DNA of 64,000 nt from Symbiodinium natans (GCA_905221605.1 CAJNDS010002179.1:1293026-1357025); one strand, 5' to 3'. Positions 28,301 through 38,535 are shown, counted from the stretch's first letter. The notes: generated from the sequence alone by a model not told the origin. Translations and numbers: made by a program.

Positions 28301-28637
28301 GGGACCTCAGAGCATGATTAGTGATTTGTTTGGAAGCGCAATGTTGCGATAGGGTAACCTTACAAAAAGCTTCAGTATTGCAGCGAAGAATGCAAGACTA
28401 GAAGATTTGCAAGATTGTACGTACAAGTTGCTAGTCACTGCTAGACGATAAATATCAATGCCAGATTATCAGTTGAGTATGGGACTTCGGCGGTGTATCA
28501 GGGCTGAAGCTTGAAGGTTTTGCGGGTTTGGCGATATTGGGCTTGTGTGAGGCATCGGGCTCGGAAGGCTTGGGTAAGCGAATAGGAGCACCCGCCCACT
28601 AGCTCCTGAATGTGACCAAGTTTAGATGGAGGCCTTC

Positions 28638-28693
28638 AGCCCTAAACCCTAAACCCTAAACCCTAAACCCTAAACATCCCTAAACCCTAAACC
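28638..28693 (-). repeat. Telomere-type repeat block (CCCTAAA on plus)
   Basis: Seven copies with one CATC interruption. The 130 bp between this and the next block is GC-rich and could hide an exon, but no RCC1 pattern is seen in it. Confidence 0.93.
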
Positions 28694-28825
28694 GATAGAA
28701 ACCCTCAAACCTGGGGGCGTTCGTTCTGCAGCTCGCGCTGCAGCCTCGGGAATGCCCGACGTCTCAGGCCGGAGCTCCTCGAGGAAACGGTCTCCAAGGC
28801 TCACGATGGGGGGAGTTTTGGTTCT

Positions 28826-28885
28826 AGGTTTAGGGTTTAGGGGTTTAGTGTTTAGGGTTTAGGGGTTGGGGTTTAGGGTTGGGGG
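28826..28885 (+). repeat. Telomere-type repeat block (TTTAGGG on plus)
   Basis: Degenerate TTTAGGG/TTTAGGGG copies, facing the previous block. Confidence 0.88.
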
Positions 28886-29029
28886 GTGGCGGGGCTTCAA
28901 TCCCTCTTGAGGAGGGTCCTCAAGCCCAAACCCCAAGCCCTCGTAGCCATTCCCGCGAGACTGTGTGGGTTTTACTTGCGACATCATGTGTTGCTACACT
29001 GGTGGTCTTTCCAGTATTTTGTGAGCTTC

Positions 29030-29235
29030 TTTTCTAGAAGAAAGAAAGGAAGCTGATAACATGCTAGAAAGGTAAAGGGGTAATAGACCCAACAAAGGAA
29101 GTGAGCTTTTGTAATTCGTATATTTGTTAATGCACACGTAAAAAGTTCTTAATTTGTGCGCTCACTTGTTTCGTTCGTACTTTAGTGAATTTCATGCGTA
29201 CACCTCGTTATATTTCTAAATCCACTCAATATACT
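29030..29235. other. AT-rich segment resembling the interior of element A1
   Basis: AT-rich, with words such as TTTCGTTCG, AGTGAATT and CATGCG that also occur in reverse orientation in 18640-18760. It may be a fragment of the same element. Confidence 0.35.
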
Positions 29236-29237
29236 CA

Positions 29238-30082
29238 CTACACATGACGACAAAGGGGCCACCTGATGTGATCAGTAGCGCGCCAGATCATTAGCGATCT
29301 TGGTCCTGAGTGTGGGATCTCCTTGGGCTTGAGGCCCTCGCCCGAACACACCACCAAGTTCTTCCTCTGGTTCACTTCTGACCAGGACGTCAGCGTCTTC
29401 CCCTCGCGAGGTTTGAAGTCTTCTGACCAGTCACCTGCAGGAGGCTGCAACCTTCTTCTGAGGATGCACTTCAGTCCTGTCAGGTCGATGCACAAGGTCC
29501 TTGGACTACAGCGTCTTCAGAGACAAGCGCCAGACCAAGCGCGAAGTCGTGCATCGCTAAGAGCAAGTTGCGCTCTACTGCATCGATCAGCTGTTCTCTT
29601 GAGACCTGATCTGTTACTCTGGTTGTCATGTCCGGATCGAATCAACGGTGCGATTTGCCGACCGCATGTCGCCATCAACCCTGCAGCTGTCTCTGCTTCA
29701 CTTGGCCCCGATGGTCTGGATGCTTCCGCTGAACTTCATGGCAAAGACTTCAACTCCGGGTTCGACTCTTCCGAGTTCAAATACCTTGATGCTGTCCTCA
29801 GTGATGATCTTGCTGCTTGCGCAGAAGCTGAACTTGAGCAGCTGAACTTGAGCGCTACTGGACTACGTCTCTGATTCTTGACGCTTCCAAGGCGTTGGGT
29901 AACGATTGTGTTGACACTGAACACTTCTTCGAGTGGACCCAGGATCCAACCAGTGAAGTCTTCAAGCTCTGCTCCAAGAGCTTCCTTGTCACTTCAAGGC
30001 ATGCCTCCCGTGCTGCCATCGTGACACTCTTCCACTCCCAATCCTGCTTCAACTCATTGCCCTCGTAATGAACGTTAGTCAA
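29238..30082 (-). pseudogene. Decayed coding remnant, minus strand
   Basis: Protein-like minus-strand sequence jumps between frames: MTNVHYEGNELKQDWEWKS.. (from 30082, stop near 29855), then ..IITEDSIKVFELGRVEPGVE.. in another frame (about 29735-29840), then ..CIDLTGLKCILRRRLQPPAG.. (29495 downwards). At least two frameshifts and several stops break it. The ending ..KNLVVCSGEGLKPKEIPHSG.. has the look of a retroelement-derived polypeptide, but I cannot assign a family. The 183-codon plus-strand frame over it is probably a shadow. Confidence 0.4.
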
Positions 30083-30566
30083 TCATCCCGAAATGTTACC
30101 CTGCAGTGTGGCTTGGCTGCTTGGCGGGTGGCAAAAAATCTCAACTCCTCCCTCCGCCCTTGATTCCTGAAAGTCTAGACTGGCCTTCGTGTCGACAACC
30201 CAGCCAATTTCAAGCTGGAATTGCCCCAATGCTTTGGTACGATGTATTAGTATAAGTGCTGGATCAACTTTTGCTGTGTTGACTATTTCGCTGCCTTGGT
30301 GTTGCTTGAAGATTTGTTATTGTGACTTTAACCTTAGCCTTCCAAGCGTCGTAGAACTGAAGGGCAAGCTTTTGGGCAAGTGGTCATAGCGGCAGGGGTT
30401 TGTAGGGGAAGGGTGTGTACGGGCCTCAAGCGGACGGTTCCAGCAGGAAGATGTAATAAGCAACTGCGAAGTGGTGTCCTGCCCCCTAAAGACCATGTCC
30501 CGGCTTCACCCCCCCCTCCCTTACACACTCCTCCTGGGTATGATATACTGGCGTTCTTGTAAGCAG

Positions 30567-30637
30567 GTTCGTGCCGGCAAGAGCCACGTCGTCGTGATAC
30601 GGCCAGATGGCAGCGCTGCAGCTTACGGGACTGGTTG
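30567..30637 (+). CDS. RCC1-like repeat exon (exon t)
   Basis: After TTGTAAGCAG it reads VRAGKSHVVVIRPDGSAAAY then GTG and a stop (TGA), so a donor lies at or before the stop. Clear RCC1-like half-repeat. Confidence 0.6.
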
Positions 30638-31050
30638 AAATATTTGAAATGGCTTTGGGGTCTAGGTCTTTGGGGAAATAAATTAGGTCTTTTCATGCTT
30701 ATTCCCCAAATGCAACAACGCGTTTAGGGGTCAGGGATTGAAGGGTCTCTTCGCCTTGCCGCTGGTGCGGCGTCCTGTTTTCGTCCAGCTGCTGAGGCCG
30801 GTGGCTAACTTCGAACCGCAGTGCTTACAAGTACAAGTTGTTGGCTCGTAGCCAGGGATTCAGGGAATAGCTTCTCCACACAGTCCTGTAGAGGCTTATA
30901 TAGGGGGTCGACAGGGGGATATGAGGCGCTAACCGCTAATAAGAACTAGCAGCCAATTTTATTTACATCGAGGCGACCATGCTTGCCAGGCCTTTGTGCG
31001 CAGATCCCCAAGCCCTACTGGTAGAATCATGAGGGGATTTGCTCCCTGAG

Positions 31051-31125
31051 GAGCAATGGCCTGGGCCAGTGCAACATTCCGCCCCTCCTTGAGGACGAAG
31101 TCTATGTGGACGCCGCCGTGGCTCG
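31051..31125 (+). CDS. RCC1-like repeat exon (exon u)
   Basis: After CTCCCTGAG it reads SNGL then GQCNIPPLLEDEVYVDAAV, a canonical 'GQCDIPPLxEGxxYxxVA' unit. Confidence 0.6.
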
Positions 31126-31697
31126 ACTAAATATTGGAGCCCTTGTCCTATAGACCCAGCGTAGCTACTGGCTGCTTGAAAATTCAACCTAAGAACGAAT
31201 TATGCTTTTCATAAGCACGAACAATGTTGATGAACTTAGGGGAGGCAAAATGTTCTGCCTTCAGCATTGCGCAGCAAGTGAAAACAGGAAACGCATTCGG
31301 AGGTCGAATTCAACAACAGCTGCGCAGGAAACTTGAGACGAGCTTCGCCTGCAACTCTACAAAGCAACAAAAACACAATAGAGCTCTTGGGCACTTCAAT
31401 TTGTGTTCAACCCCAGCTCCCTTCACCGCTCAGCTCAAGCCTTTACTCAACCTGCCTGATTCCTTTTCAAGTCCCCCCCCCCCCAGCCAACTCCATCCTG
31501 CAACCTTGGGTTTAGGGATGTTTAGGGTGAAGGGTTCAGGGTTTAGGGTTGAGGGTTTTTAAACTTAAGCAGTGCTAAAGCTCAACTTTCCCCACGACAC
31601 CGAAGGCTTGTCCCCCTCCACCCACCCTCTTCAGGCACTTGACAAAGCCTCATGCCGACCCCAATCCGTCCAAAACCACCTCAACTTGAAAATGGGG

Positions 31698-31771
31698 TCT
31701 AGGGTTTAGGTTTAGGGTTTAGGGTTTGGGGTTTGGGGCTTAGGGTTTAGGGTTCAGGGTTCAGGGTTTAG
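31698..31771 (+). repeat. Telomere-type repeat block (TTTAGGG on plus)
   Basis: Nine copies with TTTGGGG and TTCAGGG variants, ending about 46 bp before exon v. Confidence 0.9.
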
Positions 31772-31817
31772 GGCTTTTGCTGCACTTGGAAAGCCCCCAA
31801 CTTTTCTTCGCAAGCAG

Positions 31818-31852
31818 ATGTTGGAGGTTGGAGGCTACCACACGTTGCTCCT
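31818..31852 (+). CDS. RCC1-like partial exon, duplicated (exon v)
   Basis: After CGCAAGCAG it reads LEVGGYHTLLL, then runs into telomere-type repeat sequence. Positions 31820-31852 are repeated exactly at 31894-31926. Confidence 0.5.
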
Positions 31853-31893
31853 GGGGGTTTAGCCAAAACCCTAAACCCTCACACCCTAAATGC

Positions 31894-31990
31894 GTTGGAG
31901 GTTGGAGGCTACCACACGTTGCTCCTCACCAGCCAGGGACGAGTTTTGACGGCGGGCAGCAATGCGTTTGGCCGCCGGGCGGAAGCTTGT
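31894..31990 (+). CDS. RCC1-like repeat exon (exon w)
   Basis: Encodes LEVGGYHTLLLTSQGRVL then TAGSNAFGRRAEA, a full RCC1-like unit whose first 33 bp are an exact copy of exon v. The 41 bp between the copies contain CCCTAAA repeats. Confidence 0.6.
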
Positions 31991-32114
31991 AGGATCCCGA
32001 AGTGGGAAACCTAGCGGGTATAGGGTTTTGGGCTTAGGCTTTAGGGCCAGGTGTGGCGGAGGGCTTCTGTAAGGTCGTGCAGACTCACTCCCCAAGATGT
32101 CTCAATCTCATGTC

Positions 32115-32148
32115 GGGTTTAGGGTTTAGGGTTTAGGGTTTAGGGGTT
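32115..32148 (+). repeat. Telomere-type repeat block (TTTAGGG on plus)
   Basis: Five copies, 20-30 bp before exon x. Confidence 0.93.
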
Positions 32149-32170
32149 CAGGCTTCAGACCCATGCCTCA

Positions 32171-32250
32171 TCCGTGTCCCCGCCGAGGGCAGTGCAGCAT
32201 CCCCAAGCTGGAGGGAACGCTTAGCTACACCAGTGTGGCCGCAGGTCGGG
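32171..32250 (+). CDS. RCC1-like repeat exon (exon x)
   Basis: Encodes ..RR then GQCSIPKLEGTLSYTSVAAG. Here the YTQ|VAAG junction, which is split by an intron elsewhere, appears to be continuous. Confidence 0.55.
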
Positions 32251-32436
32251 AGGGGGGGGGGGGGTGTGGGGGGTTCTGGCAGCTTGTGGTGCGAATCCGG
32301 TTGCCCTTAACCTCAAACCCCACATCTATTTCCGAGACCCTAAGCCGCATAGCCGTCGAGAGGGTCAGCTGGGCAGGTGGCCAGGAGCAGGTAGGCTAAT
32401 TGGGCTGTGAGGGAGGTTTCCGTGGAGAGCATATGA

Positions 32437-32532
32437 GATGTTCCTCCTTAGGCGAACAGTCCGTAATAGGGATTATAGTACCCCCTTACTATAATCCCGA
32501 TTAAGGACTGTGAGTAGAAGGGGGAGCCTCCT
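32437..32532. mobile_element. Foldback element family E, copy 2
   Basis: GATGTTCCTCCTTA at the left and AAGGGGGAGCCTCC at the right. The core TAATAGGGATTATAGTA / TACTATAATCCCGATTA is an almost perfect hairpin. Confidence 0.7.
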
Positions 32533-32548
32533 AACCTATCCTAATCAG

Positions 32549-32640
32549 CGGGCAGGTCAGAAAGTCACCTTGCTTGGCTGCAGCGACGGCAGTATGCTGT
32601 CCTGCGGCCGGCATCTTGGCCAGACTCGCCGGTCGAGCGT
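32549..32640 (+). CDS. RCC1-like repeat exon (exon y)
   Basis: Encodes AGQKVTLLGCSDGSMLSCG then RHLGQTRR, matching 'AGxxxTxLLxSDGxxxSCGxxxxGQ'. It starts 17 bp after a foldback element. Confidence 0.6.
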
Positions 32641-32994
32641 TTTAAAGCCTTTACGGAGGATTTGGGGATGAGGGAATGCTTTTACAGTTTCGCACCTGCT
32701 GGGCTGCCACCATGCATACGGAAGGCAGGCCAAGGGACGTGTTGAAGGGTTTGTGATGTTTGCTGTGTTGCGCCCGCCCCTGGGATTCGCTTACGCCTCC
32801 TGGCAAGGCAGGTTACCAAGGCGTGGTGGGAAAGTGTTTGGGTTTTTTTCGGGCCATTGCAAGCCGTTAGGGTGTCATGTGATTAGGGTTTGCCAGAGGA
32901 CGGGGCACCGAAAGGCAAGGCACAGCAATGAAAATCAATGAAAGGATCAAGATGGGTCACCGGACCGCCATCAGCCCTACAAGCCCATATGGGG

Positions 32995-33102
32995 TTTTCC
33001 ATGGGTTTCCGAAATTACGGGTACCTTAATGATGGGGCTCCCATTATGGGGGGATGCTACTATCTGGGGATCTACATTGGGGGTCCCCTTCCTCAAACCC
33101 CA
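32995..33102 (+). mobile_element. Interspersed repeat family D, copy 3
   Basis: GGGTTTCCGAAATTACGGGT, then GGGGGATGCTACTATCTGGG and GGGGGTCCCCTTCC, in the same order as copy 1. Confidence 0.6.
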
Positions 33103-33405
33103 TCTAGACGTCCGAGCAATTCCGAGGTACGGCGACCAGGAGCTGCACGGCGCAACATTATGAGGCTTGATAGGTAAAAGACGTTGAGGCTTGAGATGAA
33201 GCATGATCTTGGCAAAGGCAAAGCAGTCAGCATGCCTGATTTTTTCAGGGGTGGCATTCAGCTATCCGCTGTGCCTCGGGTCCGTCTGCTAAAGCGGAAC
33301 TCAGCACAGGTACAGTCTGCCTGAGCTTCCCCCCGGCCTTTCGTACACGCGAGCAGCAGCACCTGGGCAAAATCTCTTGACACATTGATGGGCTGGGACC
33401 GGGAG

Positions 33406-33492
33406 TATGCCCTTTTTCCTTTTTTGTTAAAGGGTTGAGGCTCCCTTATAATCCCCTTAAAACCAGGTACCCTGCTTATTCCTAGGTTACTC
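33406..33492 (+). mobile_element. Interspersed repeat family F, copy 2
   Basis: CCCTTTTTCCTTTTTTGTTA..CTCCCTTATAATCCCCTTAA..CCTAGGTTAC, block order as in copies 1 and 3. Confidence 0.5.
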
Positions 33493-33813
33493 CCGGGTCC
33501 TGTGGGCATCACACCTGGGCGCGCGCCAGGCCGGCTCCTTCCATGCCGCACTGATAAGGCACGCCGACCTGGGGTCCATCAGGGTTTCGGGTTTAGGGAT
33601 TTTGGTTCGGGACGAAATGAAGACTCCCAGCCGCCAAGAAAATCTCCGGGGCTGGTTGTTCTGGCTGGCTCCGAAGGGAACAGCTTTCAGCATGTCGAAG
33701 GAACTCCTGAGGCGAAGTGCGGCAAAACACCCCGAAATGGTCAAGTGGTCGGATGTGGGGCCGGAGCTTCCTGCTGGCGGAACCCTCGCTTCGGCCTGGA
33801 TTCACGGAAGTTA

Positions 33814-33880
33814 GGGTTTAGGGTTTAGGGTTTAGGGTTTAGGGTTTAGGGTTTGGGGTTTAGGGTTTAGGGTTTGGGGC
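33814..33880 (+). repeat. Telomere-type repeat block (TTTAGGG on plus)
   Basis: Nine copies with two TTTGGGG variants. Confidence 0.96.
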
Positions 33881-34199
33881 CTGGATTAGAAAAGCACCGA
33901 GCTGATGCCAACATTGGGGGCGCGGTTCCTTCTACAGGTGCTACGATGGGGCCGAATTCCAAGGGTCAGGAACAAGGGGTGGAAGGGGATGGCTTACGGC
34001 TCAGGGCGTTTTTTTTTTTTTTTTTTGTTTTTTTTTTAATTTTTTTAAATGGATTGGGCTCTAATTTGAGGGTTCAGGGCAAGTCGTGGCTGACGAGCAA
34101 CTGAGTTTATCGGGGTTAACCACAGGAGGTTTCAAGATTCAGGGGTTTGCGCCCATGGCTGTGCAACCAAGGGTCAAAGCACTGTCGTGCATGTGTGTC

Positions 34200-34278
34200 A
34201 CACCGTGTGGCCAGTAGGACTGCAGTTGCTTGGAGGCATAGCTGTGCAGTCCCGGCCCCTACTCCTGGCCACGACCAT
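34200..34278 (+). CDS. RCC1-like repeat exon, candidate (exon z1)
   Basis: Encodes SR then TAVAWRHSCAVPAPTPGHD, which lines up with 'TAVACGxxxxGQCDVPAPPPGHTY'. Telomere-type repeats begin directly after. Confidence 0.45.
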
Positions 34279-34281
34279 GCT

Positions 34282-34310
34282 AAACCCTACACCCTAAACC
34301 CTAAACCCTC
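34282..34310 (-). repeat. Telomere-type repeat block (CCCTAAA on plus)
   Basis: Four copies between two candidate exons. Confidence 0.85.
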
Positions 34311-34315
34311 CTCTG

Positions 34316-34372
34316 AAAGGAGCGATGGTTGTGCTGTCCATGTGCCGACGGGCGACTTGCTGGTCGGGCCGC
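34316..34372 (+). CDS. RCC1-like repeat exon, candidate (exon z2)
   Basis: After CCTCTGAAAG it reads RSDGCAVHVPTGDLLVG, the LRSDG half-repeat expected after z1. Another telomere-type block follows. Confidence 0.45.
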
Positions 34373-34395
34373 TTTTCTTGCAGCCTTCCACTTCA

Positions 34396-34470
34396 ACCTA
34401 ACCCTAAACCCTAATCCCTCGATCCTAAACCCTAAACCCTCGACCCTAGACCCTACACCCTAAACCCTAG
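34396..34470 (-). repeat. Telomere-type repeat block (CCCTAAA on plus)
   Basis: Degenerate CCCTAAA with CCCTCGA and CCCTAGA variants. Confidence 0.85.
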
Positions 34471-35141
34471 TTTGGCTCAGGCAAGTTCAGGGTTTAGAGC
34501 GAGGGGCCGCCCTGTTTTTTTTTTTTTTTTTTCTCGATTTGTCGGGTTTCAGGCTTTGAGGAGAAGATTGAGAAGATTTTAGGGTTTAGGGTTTAGGGTT
34601 CAGGGGCCCCCGACCTCTGCATGCAGAGAGGAAGTAACCATGCTGACCCGGCATACTTTCGTCGTGGGATGTGGGGCAGAGACTGGTGGTTGAGGGGCAT
34701 CTGCCGAGGAAGCAGTGGTCGAAGGCCCAGGGCGTACCAAAGAAGTACGTCCCCAATCCGGCACGGGCTCCCAGTTAGGGGATTAGGGTTCAGGGCTTAG
34801 GGTTTAGGGTTTAGGGTTTGGGGGTTACTGGTTTCAGATTCCAGGTGTTACGAAAGTTAGGCAAACCCCTAGCCCACAAACTAGGAGGATACCTTCCCTA
34901 AACCCTAAAGGGCAGAAGAGTAGTAGGATCCTTGGGAGGCTCCTGGCCCCACTTGACCCCCGACATCCTATGACAGGAGGATGCTTTGGCTTTCGAGTAC
35001 GGAACCTTCAACCCTAACCCCAAACCCTTAACCCTTAACCTAAGCCTTCAACCTGCGTTGGGTTTGTGCAATCGCTGAAAGGATCCCAAGCCCAATCTTT
35101 AAATCCCCCATAAGGACGACACGCGCACATCGAGAAGTGTA

Positions 35142-35351
35142 TCAGAAGGAAAAATCTCTCATAGCTCTTGACAAGGAAGAGAATACTGAGTTCTGGTTAA
35201 GACGTTTCAATTGCGCTACCTTTGGGGCTTCATGGCAAATGATCTGGTGCCATTCTCCTGGCACTTTGCATGTAAGTTCCTTAGCAGCCTCTACTAAAAC
35301 CCGGCTCCTTCCATTCCATGCCCTCAAAAAGGCCTCGAAGCTCACGAAATC
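35142..35351 (-). CDS. Candidate exon or gene fragment, minus strand
   Basis: After CCCTACTAG (acceptor-like on the minus strand) 69 codons read DFVSFEAFLRAWNG.., ..VPGEWHQIICHEAPKVAQL.. before a stop. Amino-acid composition is protein-like. DFVSFEAFLRAW recalls the end of an EF-hand, but no full calcium-binding loop is seen. It is opposite to the surrounding gene, so it is likely an inserted gene fragment. Confidence 0.3.
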   Translation of the reverse strand, partial: DFVSFEAFLRAWNGRSRVLVEAAKELTCKVPGEWHQIICHEAPKVAQLKRLNQNSVFSSLSRAMRDFSF

Positions 35352-36204
35352 CTAGTAGGGAATCCGGAGGTTCGATTCCTGTAGATTCTGTGCAGACGTG
35401 CCTGCGCCGCCCCTCAGTCCATGCTTCAGGGGGTTTGGGGTTTCGCGCTTAGGGTTTAGGGTTTAGGGAAGTTCAGTGATAAGCCCGATTAAGCAGGCCC
35501 TAGGCGCACACGAAGCGCTGGCCTGACGGTGTAGCGCTTCGTGGGCTACCCGAACCTTTGAGAGGGCTCCTTCCAAGGAGCCTAAACTCCTACAGCCCTA
35601 AACCCGCAAGGCTCCGCAGCCCTAAACCCACATACTAAAGCTCTCAAGCCCGCAACAAGCCCAGGCCTTTCTCCCGGTGAGCGAGCGGATTTGCCAGCTG
35701 CAGTTTCGGGTGGCCGGCGAAGCAATCCAAGCACAGCCGCCTGTCCACGATGCGGCCGGTTTCAGGGTTTCCAGGGTCCACCGTTGTGTTAATCCAATTC
35801 GAGTGTGGCTGTTTTGTGGGTGGGGTGGTGACGCGTTTGGCAGCGAGTTTCGTGGATGCCCTAGGTTGTTCGCTGGCGCTCAGGGTGTCGATTGCCCCAT
35901 ACCATGCACACCCAACATGGGCCCACGACTTTACCGAAACTCCTTGGTTCTTCTGCGAGTGAAGAGCGATCAGCTTTCTTGGCGTCCTTTCTGGTTCCTG
36001 CTTGTGTTAGTTGTAGGAGCTTGGGGCACAATTTTGGCTTGAGCAGAGCGTGTGGGCCTTGTTGTGGCGCCGAAGCCCTCTAAGCCGCCCAGGAGGGTGT
36101 AAGGTAGGGGGGGGGGGGGGGGTGCAAGGACCCAGATTCCCAAAACACGGCCTTATAGGCCCTTAGTAGGTATTATTTTTGGGGCCCCTTAACACACCGC
36201 CCAG

Positions 36205-36253
36205 GTTAATGAGTTTCTCGGGCGAGCTGATCGCGGAGCTGGATGTCGAGGCA
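36205..36253 (+). CDS. Ubiquitin-like tail exon of the RCC1-repeat gene, candidate
   Basis: Between CCGCCCAG (acceptor) and CAG-GAT it reads MSFSGELIAELDVEAG, resembling the first beta hairpin of the ubiquitin-like segment that follows RCC1 repeats in dinoflagellate proteins. The family link is from memory and pattern. Confidence 0.45.
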
Positions 36254-36580
36254 GGATGAAATCAGAGTTGGGAAGCCCTAAAGACACCCTCAAGCCAAAA
36301 GGCTACAATAGAAGCTGACACCCTAGCTCGCAAGCCATACGTCCTCAGCCCTAACAAAGTTAAAGAACCCGAAACCCTGAACCTGAACCCACTTGCAGAC
36401 TTCTCTGCCCACTTCGTAAATCTCCCTGGTAAGACTGGAGCCTACGCCTGCGAGGCCCGAGCCGAGAGCCCCCGAGAGGCCCCGAGGCCTTGAGCCGGAG
36501 TCCGGAATGGGCCCTGCCTGGAGAGACCCTACACCCGGAGCCCGGAGGCTCCGCAACCCTCGGACCCAAAGGCGGTATTA

Positions 36581-36633
36581 TTTAGGGTTTAGGGCTTAGG
36601 GTTTAGGGTTTAGGGTTTAGGGCTAGTCTGGCA
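36581..36633 (+). repeat. Telomere-type repeat block (TTTAGGG on plus)
   Basis: Seven copies, one TTAGGGC variant. Confidence 0.94.
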
Positions 36634-36766
36634 ATAGTTGTTGCCACAGAGATGGGCCTCGAGTCCCCACACGCAGGCGAGCTGCACCATGCACACCCTC
36701 AGCGCCATGGCGGACCGGCGGCTGTGCCTTTCCAGCAGCCAACCGCAACCTTGCATGATTATACAC

Positions 36767-36815
36767 ATATGAATATGAATATGAATATGAATATGAATAT
36801 GAATATGAATAAACA
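36767..36815. repeat. (GAATAT)n hexamer microsatellite
   Basis: Eight ATGAATATGAAT-type units. TA and CA runs follow at 36908-36940, 37050-37110 and 37138-37180. Confidence 0.93.
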
Positions 36816-36912
36816 AAAGTAAGTAGAGAAAGAAAAGCAAATAGATAAGTACATGTATATATATACACAGAAACATATGTTTTCTGGATGCAACGGCACA
36901 GAGAGACATATA

Positions 36913-36944
<32 letters not shown>

Positions 36945-37075
36945 CATAGATAGACATGTTTACATACCAATACTAATACTGAATAAACAAGTAGCACAAT
37001 GTCAAGTTAACGTGCAAGTACGGTTTTTTCTTTGCAACATGTGTATACACATATATACATATATATATATATGTG

Positions 37076-37110
<35 letters not shown>

Positions 37111-37134
37111 TTACATGTAGGCATGTATCGAGTA

Positions 37135-37167
<33 letters not shown>

Positions 37168-37211
37168 TTTGTGTGTGTGTGTGCCCTCAACCCTAAACCC
37201 TAAGCCGTAAG

Positions 37212-37290
37212 CCGCTCCAGGAACGTGGCCTGCCAGCTGGTCCTGCCTGGCGGCCCGTCTGTGCAGCAGGACCGACTGAAGCCCCGGCTG
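37212..37290 (+). CDS. Ubiquitin-like tail exon, candidate
   Basis: After GCCGCTCCAG it reads RNVACQLVLPGGPSVQQ then DRLKPRL. 'xxQLVLPGGxxL' is the third-strand motif of the ubiquitin-like segment. Telomere-type repeats stand just upstream (37187-37203) and downstream (37325). Confidence 0.45.
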
Positions 37291-37324
37291 AAGCCCGCAA
37301 GATCCCGAAAGCCCCCTGAGCTGT

Positions 37325-37403
37325 TTTAGGGTTTAGGGTTTAGGGTTTAGGGTTTAGGCTTTAGAGTTTAGAGTTTAGAGTTTAGGGTTTAGGGTTTAGG
37401 GTT
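37325..37403 (+). repeat. Telomere-type repeat block (TTTAGGG on plus)
   Basis: Eleven copies including TTTAGAG variants. Confidence 0.95.
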
Positions 37404-37637
37404 GAAGAAGGCGGGGGTTTAGTGTTTAGGGTTTGGGGGTCACGGGGACGTGTACGCCTTTGCGCTTTGAGCCAATGGCGACATCTGGCCTGGGTTGGGG
37501 TGAATGAACCTATTGGGGCCGGAGCCCCTTGATTTGTGCTACAACGAACCATGAGCGGGAAGGTCTGAAGGGTTGTTTTCTGCTGATTTTGCTTCGGCGG
37601 ATGGAAGCAAGCTGTTTGTCCCCAACTTCCCCCTTCA

Positions 37638-37698
37638 GGCCCCGACGATGACTGTGCGAGACGCGATGGTCGCGCTGGGTGCTGACGCCGAGCCTGGA
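37638..37698 (+). CDS. Candidate exon, possibly end of the ubiquitin-like segment
   Basis: After CCCCCTTCAG it reads AP then TMTVRDAMVALGADAE and PGH. A good acceptor and protein-like sequence, but no specific family match. Confidence 0.35.
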
Positions 37699-38122
37699 CA
37701 TGGGTACCAACAGAAGGGGTAAGTGGAGAAGAGGTGGGTGCTTTTAGGTGTGTCCAGTGGCGGACAGACATACCTGTTGTAGCCGCAATTGGGCGAGATG
37801 TCGTACACCTATAGCCTTAGCGACATGCACTGCTTTAAGGGTCTTTCTTGTGGCGTGCACGTGCAGTGTGTACAGCTTTTTCCCAGCACTGCTGGGGCCA
37901 CTTCCAATCTCCAAGTAAACGCTTTTGCTGCAAGTTGCAGAAGATTGCCGGACTGTACAGGAAACCGGCAGGTCCTCAACGGCGGGCCTCTGCATCATAT
38001 AGAAACAGGAAACCATCTACGGATCTGAAGTCAAGCCTGCTCTCCGATGACGATCTCTCCTGGCACGTGCGCGCTCTGCAACAGACGCCGGTGCAATCGT
38101 TTCGGTCCATAGCTAGCTAGGC

Positions 38123-38281
38123 CGGCTCAGCTTCAGTATCGGGTTGCCATCGACCCGAAATCCCAAGCCATTGCGAGCACCCTCAACGCGGGCGCCCCGA
38201 TACTGCGCCGCTCGTCGGTCCTCAGAGCCACTTTTCGGGGCAACAGAGAAAAGCTGGGCTTCGCAAAAGAAGCGCCGGGTT
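38123..38281 (+). CDS. Candidate terminal exon, unknown
   Basis: Reads ..QLQYRVAIDPKSQAIASTLN.. and ..FRGNREKLGFAKEAPG then TGA. The frame is open for about 50 codons and looks protein-like. It could be the last exon of the gene to the left; no family is recognised. Confidence 0.3.
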
Positions 38282-38535
38282 GAGAGAAAGCGATGCCACT
38301 GGGATTGAGCGTGGAGGTATGTGGCAACGAGGTGCTCTAAATCCTGATCCCCCCCAAGTAGCCAACCCCGAAGCCCACGTCAGCAAAAGCTCACCCTAAA
38401 CTCTAAACCCTAAACTACCTAAACCCTAAGCGACGGCTGAGGCCATGAGGAGCTTTCACATCTGGACTGCGCCCCTTCGCCGAGAATTGGGGGACGTCAG
38501 GGCCTACAGAATTTGACCTTAACGTGTGTACGACT

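Noticed and set aside
35359-35390. Box-B-like GGTTCGATTCC, possible tRNA or tRNA-derived SINE
   Set aside because: No matching acceptor stem, D-arm or anticodon arm could be laid out upstream.
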